Source of the DNA: Cryptomeria japonica
Taxonomy: Eukaryota > Streptophyta > Pinopsida > Cupressales > Cupressaceae
Direction of reading: 5' to 3'
Length of the DNA: 64,000 nucleotides
NCBI RefSeq assembly: GCF_030272615.1
Contig: NC_081410.1
Span: 119,784,640 to 119,848,639 of the forward strand
The notes beneath the pieces were generated by a model, which was given only the letters and a program-made list of their open reading frames with translations, made no database searches and was not told the DNA's origin. Of the stretch, positions 45,301 to 56,150 are shown piece after piece. Each line of letters starts with the position of its first letter. The stretch's first letter is position 1. A program made the translations under genes and the position numbers.

Positions 45301-48300
45301 TGACAATTCACAAATTTTTTTCGTTGTATTATTTAGTATATGAATGTATTTAAGAATGGTATTATTAATTATATGAATGTACTTAAGAATTAAAATTTTT
45401 GTACTGTGGACAAACTGGTCCAGTCTAGCTATCATATAATTAGTAATTATGGAATGGTGTTATCAGTAATAGTCATATATTGGAGCTGTAAAATGCAGTG
45501 TATAAGCTAGTCTAGTTATTTGAATGAGTAACTTGTCAAGAATGTTATGCCAGAGACTTTTCTGCATTCATTTCTTTTGGTGATCCATAAAAATTATAAA
45601 TATCCTCTCCAATCATGCTTTACTGCTGGTTTAATTTTGTTGGAGAAATTTGTTTTGCAATGTTTCAAATTGTTATGCCTGGTCCATTCATGTTTGTTTG
45701 TAAATGAGTGGCTACATGAAAGTGGGTTTCCTCTGGTGTTTGATATTTAATTCAGTGGGTCTAAATTCGTAGCACAAGCGTGGTGTAGGTTTACTCAAGT
45801 TAATATTCACAATCAATTAACACACTTCACTAGAATGTTGATACATGCAAAAGTACTTTAGTAATGCAAATTGAGATTTTTGATTACTCTACCCTCTTTT
45901 TCATCTTCTCTGTTAGTGATTTGGTTCACAATATTTGTCAAATGGCATCTCAAGCTATTCTCAGATGTACTTACATCTTCTGGTTTCAAAGTTTTATCAC
46001 ATTTTTGTAATTTGTATTTCTGCAAAGCTTTTCCACAGGTTTTCTTGTTTTTTTTTTTCAATCGAGAAGCATTTAGTCCATCAAAATATTCTTGCTCGGA
46101 ATATTGAAAAGAACATTATTGTATAAAGGGTCATCGCATTGGAGAATTTACTTTTATGGTTGCAATGTTCATGACATTTTCTTGCAAATGTGATCTGCAG
46201 TAACAGAGCCAGCAGGTTCAAGAGGGGATGAACTTGACAAAATTTTATCATTTGGGAATCTTTCATAGATTGGTTGTCTCATTGCATGTTCCAGGGATGA
46301 TTTGCCAGTGTGGTAGAGGTACATTGTCATCCTTATTTCTCTTTTTGAGCAAAGTCTACTGTCACTTGATGCATCCGTTTTACCTGCTTGGTTGAAGTCC
46401 ATGACAAGTACATCTGCAAGATGGATGATCTATGCGGCGAAAGGAAATTTTGTTGTGGTAATCTGGGATTGCGGACATTTATAACCATGTCTAGTTGGTA
46501 GTGTCTTGGTTATGGTTTTCGTTTTACAAAACCGTTGTGTCTCATGTCAATATATTTTGATCATTTTCATGGTTTTTATACTTATGAAATCAGATTTTCA
46601 CTATTTTCCTTATAACTCATTTCAAGCAGAAAAGCCTAGTATGGATATGGTGACTTAAATATTTCATCTTTGCATTGAGAGAATCATTAGAGTCCAGAGT
46701 GCTTGATTGTTTTACAGATAATCTTGGAATGCATTGTTGTATGGCCTAGAGCAAAAACATTAATTCTGAAATGCATTTCCGATTTATCTATTCTGGGAAA
46801 GTGAAAGTACATGGCTTCGCCTTTCCAGATTTTGGTTTTGCATTTAATGTATTTATTATTTATACATGTGAGGCTGGTAAATTAGAAATTGTGATTAGTT
46901 TCTGTTGAACCCAGGGCTAGAGAGAAATATTTTAACCATTTGAAGCATTTAGGAAATGTTAGTGTGCTGTTTTCAATCATTTGGAATATTTTATTGTTTG
47001 TGGTAACTGTATTGTTGCCTAGCTTTTGTATCACTGTAATTTTGCATTAGTCTTGTCCTCAAAGCCAGGCAATCCCGAGATGTGGAACATCTAGTATGCA
47101 TCTGATATATCTTATCTGTTTAAGAAGACTAGAGTAGTTTAACATGCAATTAGACAGTTGTAATGATAAATTTATCTAGAAAGATGCTTGATGATGTGAG
47201 GTACATTGCTTAGTAGGCATTTTGTATTCATATGATTGATAATAAATTAATAAAATGAACTGCAGTTTACTAGGACTCTTCACAGTTTCCTCCAATAGGC
47301 TGCTTTATACATGTGAATTGAGTGTGCAGAATACATGGCTGTATAAAGGTTGAGCCCATCGCAATTCTTTGATCTTTGGCCCATAGCAACACAAGCATTT
47401 CTGAAATGCATTTGAAGCTGGTAGCGAATTAGGAATTTAGATTCTTGAAATTATCCCTCCTGTAGTCCTCCTTATACATGTGAAACTACAAGTATCTATA
47501 AAATATTTTTGCATATGTAGACAGGCATACTTGAGATACTTCACACTGGGGACTTGTTCTTCTAGTTGGGGTTAGAATGAACATCAAAATTGGTTTATTA
47601 TAGAACTTGGGAAAGTTTGAAGTTTTTTACGGAAGTCAGCAATGTCTAAGGTATTTGCTTCTTTTAGGATGGATGGCATGGGTTATTGTCCAATATTATA
47701 TCATTTGGAAGAATATTGTTATTGCTTGAGTACTCAAACACTAAGTCTTACATTTGTAACCACACAGTTTTGTAGAGGTGCTTAGCTAGTACTGGAAAGG
47801 CCACTGTTATGTTGATATAAACTTGATCAACAGATCATGTCGATATGAGTGTGGTAAGGCCCTCATAGGGCCGGCCTGCCATATTAGTCCATATCAAAAT
47901 ATGAGCCCTAATATGGAGTGTACTGATATGGTCAGATATCTATAGCCATGGGTTAGAAAACCCTTAAAAATTTGATTTAAGGAAAAACTTAAAAAGCCTA
48001 CACATCCCTCAAAAACTCTAGAAAAAGATTTAAAACAAAGGTTTCCCTCGACTCCGTTGGGTGGGAATTGGCCTACTATTATAAGGGGCATCCACCACTC
48101 TGCATGCAGGGGGGTATATTGCCGCAGACTGATTAATGGCAGAGGTAGATTAGTTGGATAATGGGTGGGTGGGAATCTATAGTTCGGTTATGCCTACAAT
48201 TCACAACTATAGTTCTTAATCAGAAACAAACTATAGTTTGCTAAATTATAGCCCCCACCCAACCGCACACAAATTCTGAACCAGAAACAAATATGGATTT

Positions 48301-48709
48301 TGAGCAGGAGATAAACAACAGAGTATCTGTTAATCTATCTTCCATTTTTCATTCCTGTGAAAACTATATGCTGTTCTTGTATTTATGTATGCCTTGCATA
48401 TGTTTTTTGCTACCTTGTTTTCTGTTCTTGGATTTGCTGTTTGTGCAAGGATGTGCATAGATACTATTTAATAAAGTCTTTTGGTTAAAGACATACATTT
48501 AGAAATATTTCAAATCACTAGTTACTATGTTTAAGAGTCTTAGGATAGTGAAGTTAAAAAATTAGAAGTTATGCATTGCATGTTATATATAAAGTCAGAC
48601 ATTAAGCTAGGTATTAAATTGAGTTAGTGTCAAATAATATTAATATTATGTATATGCCAGACTCAGTAGCTCACATAATACTAGATATTAATTCAACTAA
48701 AGTATTAGT
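42391..48709 (+). other. Downstream region of CDKG, possible intron-containing 3' UTR
   Basis: AT-rich DNA without a recognisable coding domain. Several exon-like pieces with AG/GT borders occur soon after the stop (donor CCTGAG/GTACAC near 42,452; GAGCAG/GCTCCTC near 42,562; TTCAG/GGCTAATG near 42,653), so the 3' UTR could be spliced. A fragment at about 46,200-46,270 reads TEPAGSRGDELDKILSFGNL before a stop, after a CTGCAG acceptor-like site. I cannot tie it to a gene. A small hairpin lies at 47,879-47,916. Confidence 0.35.
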
Positions 48710-48933
48710 TTATTTAACTTTTTTTTTTTGAATAGATAAATGTGGTTACATCCTTCTGTGCTTTGAACAGCCAAAAATTTTACATTGTTTTTCAAGAACC
48801 CCCCATAACGACACCTATATTCAGCTTAAGCTTATTACATATCTTCCTTAAATGGCCTTGGTCCAAAATACTAGTTCAAAAAAAAACAAAAACATTTAGC
48901 ACCTTTCTCTGCCATTGCATTACTTCCTTCCCC

Positions 48934-49430
48934 CTAGCGATTAAACATCCCCCAGGCATCGTGTGGTGTAGCTATCATTGATTGTGGTTTTTCTAGGAGT
49001 TCCTTTAGAAATATAACCCCTGTTGTCGATTGTGTCCTTTGTACGACCTCATCCATATGTGTTCCCCAGACCAAGAATGGGATTGAAGGGCTATTGGCTC
49101 TGTAGTAGAGCCTTAGCCATTTTAAACCTTGGGTCTGGGATCCATCACCTGACATTGCCATGTCTAGGAACCGTTGTATATTCTCACACCATTTCACCTA
49201 GACACATGCCTCCATGATCCTTTTTATTAATTCTATATCTTCCAACTCTAGTAACCAAGCCATACACATCGAAGCAATATTCGAATTTGTTAAGTGTTTT
49301 TAGTTCACTTCTAGGTACACCTCCCCTATTGTCATCTTCAAAGCGTGCAACCTCATTGTTGAGCAAGAACGAAAGACATTTATCAAGTTTCCTCAATCTG
49401 AAATTCTTTGTTAGAAAGCTACTTGCTGCT
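48934..49430 (-). pseudogene. Second frame of retroposon copy 3
   Basis: Minus-strand text NFRLRKLDKCLSFLLNNEVA then RFEDDNRGGVPRSELKTLNK parallels NFTLRTEKKLVPFLGTVSDK of copies 1 and 2 at the same distance from RNase H. It continues, after a frameshift near 49,190, with KWCENIQRFLDMAMSGDG and WLRLYYRANSPSIPFLVW. Family unknown. The parallel is by eye over a short stretch. Confidence 0.5.
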
Positions 49431-49675
49431 CACAAGCTCTTAAATTAAATGTTACCTCCAGAATTGTGTGCCTTGTCTTTCAACTAAATAAATCATGCCA
49501 TTAAGTGGCACACACTAGGGCTTCTTGCTCACCCTCTCTCTATGTTTTCTTGTCTCATTGTTTGTTTCACGCCACTCCATCATTTAAACCCTTCAATGCA
49601 TCTTTTATCTCCTTCGTTGCTAAACTATCCAACTTGTGGGAAACATTAATCAAATATTCCTTCGTACTCTATTCT

Positions 49676-50035
49676 TTTGATGGCCCAATTTGCCAATAGA
49701 TCGGCTAATTCATTACCTTCCCGATATGTATTTGATATTCAAAATTTCTCACTCCAACAATTGCTAAATGACCACATAAAATTATTTAATTTCTAGTTCT
49801 GCTTCTTTGTCCTGTGCATCATATTTATGATGATCTATGAATCACTTTCCAAGTGATTTCAATTATAGTTCAAATTTCTGCATGTTCTCAATGCAAGTTA
49901 AGCCACTTGAAATTTAGCCTTGTTATTTGCCCCATTAGCTAATTTCTTAGTATCTATTGCTAGAGTTTTTCCTTCTTGATCCCTTACCACACATCTAGAG
50001 CCACCCTTAGTCTTGGGGAACTCAAACAACCTTGT
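49676..50035 (-). pseudogene. RNase H domain of retroposon copy 3
   Basis: Minus-strand text FEFPKTKGGSRCVVRDQEGK, LANGANNKAKFQVA, LESDS (Asp) and TYREGNELADLLANWAIK (last Asp) follows the RNase H order. The first Asp (FDG) is now FEF and the Glu position is Lys. Stops are frequent, so it is older or less constrained than the other copies. Confidence 0.7.
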
Positions 50036-50156
50036 CTCTGTTGTTTACCGATGGGCCGATCTGTTCCACCCCATAAACAAGGTTATTTAACTTAATTTTA
50101 TATAGTATTAATTTTATTTCAACTTTTACATTTGACTTTTACATTTGACTTTGTTG

Positions 50157-50189
50157 TATATATATATATATATGTATGTATGTATGTAT
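50157..50189. repeat. (TA)n/(TATG)n microsatellite
   Basis: TATATATATATATATATATG followed by repeated TATG. It is preceded by a 13-bp direct duplication TTTTACATTTGAC (about 50,124-50,149). Confidence 0.9.
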
Positions 50190-51029
50190 ATATCTTTATT
50201 AAATCTATTTTTAAAATTTGTATTTAGATTATATTCTAATGTTTTTGGAATTCAGCTTGATTTTTAATATTTAATTTAATATTTGAATATTTTTAATTTC
50301 TTGAAATTTATATAAATTTGATTCAGAATTATTCTCAATCTAATGATAACATGTGATTTTATTAAATTGTTTTGTTGATGAATTTATATCTATAAACATT
50401 AATGGAATATAGTAGCAATGATCCTATTTTCAATATTGCTTGTCTAGCAATAAAAATCACACCATATAGCTTATTTTGTGTTATCTTTTTTTTTGTTGGC
50501 AAACTATGGACAAGGGTTCCACCCCCTGTATATTTATACTCCAAAAAAACCGAACATGCATGACCCAAATAGGCGTGTAACAAAATTACAAATACTTCAT
50601 TATCTTTTCTTTGACGATCTCAAGGACATATGATGCATTGCTTTTATTGGAGTTTTCTTTCTTTTAACCTCTTGTCCACTCCTCATTTTAAGATAAGCTA
50701 TCAATGTTAGAACATTTCTCCCTTTTCACTATTGTGCCACAACCAATGGCTTTAGGAGATCTAGTTTTTTCAATGGACGAAATATGATTGCTTAATTATG
50801 TGTCAGACTTTTGACTAGAGATGTGAACAACGGTCGTATTGTCACCTTTATTGGAGTTAATTGCTTTAGTGGCCTTGGGTAGTTGATTCATTGGGCTTTG
50901 TGGAGGAGAAGCACATGGCAAAGGGTGACGGTCATGAAGTGTAGTAGGGGTAGTTGAGAGAAAGCTCTCATTTGGAGAGACAACATAGTGATGAGATTCT
51001 ACCCCTTTCCACCAAGTAGGTTGTGCAAA

Positions 51030-52319
51030 AAAATGCGAATGCTTCTTGTAGCACCGAGGTGAGATTTCTGTTGAATAACAAATTCTGCACTAGAAAGCAA
51101 TCTTCTCATAGTCTACTAGTTGTTTCTAGCTTCTATCACCAACCTTCAGTGCAACCTCAGCAGGAAGACCTTTCGAAAGATTCATTGAAACACAAAGACG
51201 TGCACAGGTGGAACATGCATATTTGATTATTTCTTTTGATATGCTTTGATATTTCCCCAAACTGTTGCCAATGGCTTTTAGACATTCAATTTCCATAGAA
51301 AAGAAGGGAAAGTCTGAGTTCGAAGGTTGAAGGATGGGAACGACGACTTCATGCATAGAAAGTAGTCATGAAAAACCCAAGGTCCAACATTGAGGACTAG
51401 ATCCTTTTCTTCCTTTGACTCAAACTTCAAGATGAAATACCCCTCAACATAGGGGTAAATGCTAATTTCATCCACTATGTATTTTTTCCACTTGTTGCTG
51501 ATCCAGTTGTGGAGGTCTCATAGATTTGCCATGTTCGAAGAAATCTACAAATTAAGGCGTTGCTTAGTAGAAAATCTTCTTTGTCACTGATAAAGTTGCC
51601 AACATTTACCTTCGACATTGAATCTGGGAGCAAAATTGAGAATGGGAGATTTAGATCCTTGGAAGAGCAAGGAGAAAAAAGCCCAGTTGGAGAGAGGCTT
51701 TGAGGTGAGCTTGGGGGATGGACAAGCTTTCCCCCACTGGAGCTCCCTGGCATAAAGTGGCCCTAAAATCCGTTGTGCAATCAATTGTTTGAGAAAAATA
51801 CATTGCACTCCTTGGGCCATGTTTTGAAGATGAAGGGAGCGAAGCTAAGGCATCATGATCGAATTTGTTTGTTTGATCACTGTCCACTAGATCCAACACA
51901 AAAAGCCTTTGAGCCTTTTGAGAGCCTTGTGAGCCCTCCTTAGGCCATCGTTGGAACACATCCAAATTAGAGCGCATAGCATGATCGGGAGATGAAAAGA
52001 CAGAACTATTCATAGTTGCCTTTTAAAAACCAAAATTTTTGCGCCCAACGCAACACACATGGTTGCCCAAGCTGTGCATATCCTTGAAACAATGCGAAGA
52101 TTCTTCCTTTTGCCATAGGGAAGAGCTAGGGTTTGGAGTGGCCACGATAGAAAGCCAACATGGTTCAAAGTTTGGATTCCTCAACACACCATTTGAAGGA
52201 CTTGAGCTATGAGGGGCAAACTTGGGAGCCATTAAACTAGTGCGAGGAGAAAGAGCATCATCATTGGAGGAAGGGGAGTGAGTGAAGGTATGCGTCGCAG
52301 AGCAGAGTGCTTGCGACAT
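51030..52319 (-). pseudogene. Plant LINE ORF1 fragment (DUF4283 and zinc-knuckle type)
   Basis: Minus strand: a Ser/Pro-rich N-terminal part (52,319-51,480) is followed by GYFILKFESKEEKDLVLNVG, PWVFHDYFLCMK (DUF4283 core), then in another frame ECLKAIGNSLGKYQSI, ARLCVSMNLSKGLPAEVALK and a weak knuckle VDYEKIAF-CRICYST (about 51,035-51,115). This is the nucleic-acid-binding ORF1 usual in plant L1-like LINEs. Stops and frameshifts break it. An A-tail-like T-run lies at about 50,487-50,495, but no target duplication was found. Confidence 0.7.
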
Positions 52320-55159
52320 TAGAGAATTATAATTTCTATGTTTTATGTCTTTTGATATATATGTAGCTTTGTGTTTTTATGAATAGTGTATCCAATTGCA
52401 ACCATATCAGGGTCTTGAAAATCTATGTATGTCTGTGCTATCTTTGTCTTGTAATTTTAAATGAGATTGGGGAAATTAATTTTACAATTATAAAAGCTAT
52501 AAATTAGGAAAACTAATTTTGTTGTTCTATAAATGGTGATCTTTTGCCATCCTCGTAATCGAGGAATAGTATTGCAAGAAATATATTTTTATATCATGTA
52601 GGTAGTCTTGAAGAGGGAGTTTCAAACTATTGATTGCATCATCATTGAGGAGGCTCATCATTAGTTATTTGATGCATCTAGTTGCTCTATTGACTTTTAG
52701 AAGGTTTTGTTTTTGTTCCACAATCATCATTGCTCCAAAAATTGAGAGACATTGATATTTTTGAGACCCTCATTGCATCATGTTGTTCTTTAAGATAGTT
52801 GTATTTTGTACTAACATCCTCTTTGACTTTTGTCCAAAGTATTATTGGAGTTGAGTAGGGTTTCCTGCTCTCACTAAATCCTCTTTGGTATGTCTTTCGT
52901 AGCGATTGCTATTTTAATTTTTGTAGATGATGTGGCACCCCACTCTTGTTTCTTCAATGACTTATAGAGTCAACTTGATGCACTTTCAAAGTTTTGTGAT
53001 TGTTGTTAACTTGTTGGCAACTTGATGCTCTTTGTAGGTTTCATTTCTTCTATAGAGGGGCCTTCTTTAGATAACCACTATTTTACTTATAGTTTAGTTT
53101 AGAGGTCCGCTCTTGTTTTTGGATTCTCTCTTTTGTCTTTCCAAGGGATATACCCGTTCTTGAACAACAAGGCTTCTAAGTACGCTTATAGGATATACCT
53201 TCCGAACTATGCCCTTTTGATGCAATGGTTAAATTTGATAGAGCTATATGGTTTTGAGTATTAGGGCCTTGGCATGGTTTCTTGTGTTTGGGCTTGGTTT
53301 GATATGATTTAGACAATTATGCTTTAGAGTATCATCTGGTACAAATAGTTCAAATGGTTCCTATTTATTGTGTACTAGGAATTTGCAACCTAACCCATTT
53401 AACTTAGACTAGGTTTAGACTCACTTGGTTTATGCACAAGCTAAGATCCATGGATAGTTCTCCTTAGTCTTGAGGGAGATATGATTTCTTGATGCCATGT
53501 TCCTCAAATGGGATTGCCTCTTTGTCTGACCTTGGGTGTTGGTGTGGTGGATTCTTTGAGGTTTGGACTAACTCCCCCTTTAAGTACTCTTTGTGTGCTC
53601 TTCATCATCTCCTTGTAGGGAAAGAGTCGTCTAATCTATTTGTCATAGAGGACATTTTCGATGGCACATCTAAGTCAGTTGGGCTTCTCGTTTGACTTCT
53701 ATCACCTTCAAACTAGCTTTTTATGTTGAGCATAACCTTTAGGTTGTTGATCAATCCATTGTTTGGCCCACCTATCTTTAACATCGTCAATTTTATGGTT
53801 TGATGACTCCTCTTGCCTCTTGTTGGTGCTTTCCCATTAGCTTTGTGTTGAGATGGAGCACCATAGTTTACAAGGTTCTCTTCAATAGGTGGAATATGAG
53901 GAGTATTCTAATTTTTGGTGCCTAACCTGTTATCAAAATTGTTAGAGGTACTATTGTCTATGCATACTTTGTAAACTCATTGAGCTTAGTGAGTTTTTAT
54001 GTATTTACTATTTGTTTGGCCCGTGAGTACTCACAGAGCAAACTCTTTGGGTCTTTTTATCAAAATTTTCCACTTGTATTTGTTAAAACTTGGCGATTTT
54101 GCACAAAAATTCAATGTTGGGTCGCAACACGATTTTGACCTGCAAAGAACATACCTTTTGCTTTGTGAAACCTCGATTGACCCTTCCACATCACACACAA
54201 GAAGAAGGAAGCATTCTACGTTGACTTGGGGAGATTTATTATGTGATTCCAGGTTGGTTGATTTTTATTTCCACTTGTTTCTAGAATTTCAATTTTTTAA
54301 ATTTTCCTAAGCCTGAACATGTGTAGTACATTTGCAATTTTTCTTTGACAAGGCCTAATGGCACATGTAGTTAGATGTTAATTGTTTTGTAAATGCTGGA
54401 AGAAATAAAATTAAACTCACATACCAACTCTGAATTGATTCAAATTTTAATTGGTTTATGCTAATTTCAATCAATTTCGCATGTCAGTTCGTGGAAGATG
54501 TGGCAGCAGTTGAAATAGGGTAGATTCAATTGTTTTTGGATGACATTGATATGGTAGAGGAGTCATTGCCATTTAGTAGTAGGGTAGAGCCAAGTAGGGA
54601 GCCACAATTGAGTGTGAGGACCATACCCTCTATCACCCATTTTTTCACTAGAATGGGGAAGCTGAAATTGTAAATTTTTTTAATTTTTTTTTACTTGCCT
54701 AGATATGCAATTTATGATTATGATTTTCAAAAGCAATCCTCATAAATTTTATATAAAACACTTCGTCATGGGTTTGCAATTCAATTTTGCAAAAAAGTTG
54801 TGTTTTCTTAAGAAATTTAAGTTTTTTTTTGATATGCAAGACGTGATTTTTATTGATAATAAGGCAAGTACATCAATGCATCCCTTTGCCACAAGGGTTG
54901 CTAGAGAAAAGACAACACAAATATGGATCGTTAGCATATCTCGCTAAAATTGGTATACTAAATTACACCAAGGTTAAATTGTCGTGTTCTTGGAAAGCCC
55001 CTTGTTTGAGAAATTTCCACTTTGACTACAATTTCCCCCTTTCGCGGTAGATCTTAGGCAACATGTGGTGTTTGCTAGAAGGGGATTTCTTCTTAACCTT
55101 TGCCCATTTATTCCCAGAGTGAGAAGAAACTAGAGTATTTTGGTCTACTGCTAAGGGGT
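52320..55159. other. No supported gene
   Basis: Unassigned sequence with short open frames only (for example 53,999-54,310). The text is less AT-rich in 53,100-54,250, which may mean another old element. No RT, integrase, transposase or host domain can be read. Confidence 0.4.
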
Positions 55160-56150
55160 TCTTCATCGCCATATCTCATGTCCTTGCCTGGCCATATTGA
55201 ACTTTGTTCCTGGGACTAACTCCATCCAACTTTGGAGAGCCTGAGGAGGCAGCAAAAGGATATAAAATCGTAGAGGCTTCACCTCCCTTGGAACTTTGCC
55301 TGAACAATGAAGAAGCTGCAACCTTTGAGACTTGTGCACGGGTCTTGAAATCGGACTCTTGAAGTTTGTTTGTAGGAGAAGTTGAATTTGTATTTGTGCA
55401 AAGCAGGAAAGGGGCTTCTGAGGTGCTCGGCTCCGCTGAGAAGAAATCAAGTAACGATGAGACTCAACACCAATCCACTAAGTAGGAGTCTTGCATTCAA
55501 CTTGATTTCTAAGATCAAAATTTTTTGATTTTAGACATTGAGGTGTTCGATGCTTTGTGGAGAAGCACTTCCTGTATCTAAAGGCATCCTTTTCGTAATC
55601 TACTTGCTGCCTCTAGTTTCTCTTGCCTACTTTTAAGGAGATCTCTATTAGTAGACAATTGGAAAGGTCCATCTCCACACAAGTTTGAGCACATTTGGTG
55701 CTCGCGTATATTTGATTGTCTCCTTTGAGGCACATAAAAATTTGCCTAAGCCATTGCCTATGGATTGCAGGCAACCCTGCTCCCAAAATTGAATGGGGAG
55801 GTATGGTAATCAAACCCATAAAAATGCAGATGTGTAGACCTCCGTTTGAGGATTGAAGGAGGGGTATCAAGCCTTCAGACATCAAAAATCGCCTTGAAAC
55901 AACCATTGGCCATCTTTTTAACACTTTCTCCTTGTCAAGGGGTTTGATCTCAAGGATGAAGAAGCGCCTGGCACATGGTAAAATAAGGATCTTAATCACC
56001 AAGTTGTCTTTGTAGTAGGTAGTGATCCAAGCATGAAGATCATACAGCTTGGTCCAAATTTTAAGAAATCTACAAATAAGTGCTTTGTCCTCAAGGAAAT
56101 CCTCCCTATCTCATGAATTGGACCATCAACATAGATCTCTATAATATACC
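55160..56150 (-). pseudogene. Second plant LINE ORF1 fragment (DUF4283 type)
   Basis: Minus strand: FFILEIKPLDKEKVLKRWPM (DUF4283 core), LLQSSNGGLHICIFMGLITI, AGLPAIHRQWLRQIFMCLK, KCAQTCVEMDLSNCLLIEIS and a knuckle VDYEKDAFRYRKCFS then CLKSKNF. It has the same architecture as 51,030-52,319 but a clearly different sequence, so it is a separate insertion. The downstream part (55,450-55,163) is basic and unassigned. Confidence 0.65.

Larger units (their letters stand above)
48721..50092 (-). mobile_element. RNase H retroposon, copy 3 (about 1.37 kb, divergent)
   Basis: Flanked by TTATTTAACTT at 48,710-48,720 and 50,093-50,103, an 11-bp target duplication (its left edge merges with the T-run). 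The T-run at 48,721-48,729 is the A-tail of a minus-strand insertion. It has the same order as copies 1 and 2: RNase H directly at the 5' end (49,676-50,035), then a second frame (48,934-49,430). The 3' end differs, so it is a different subfamily. No RT is present. Confidence 0.75.
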
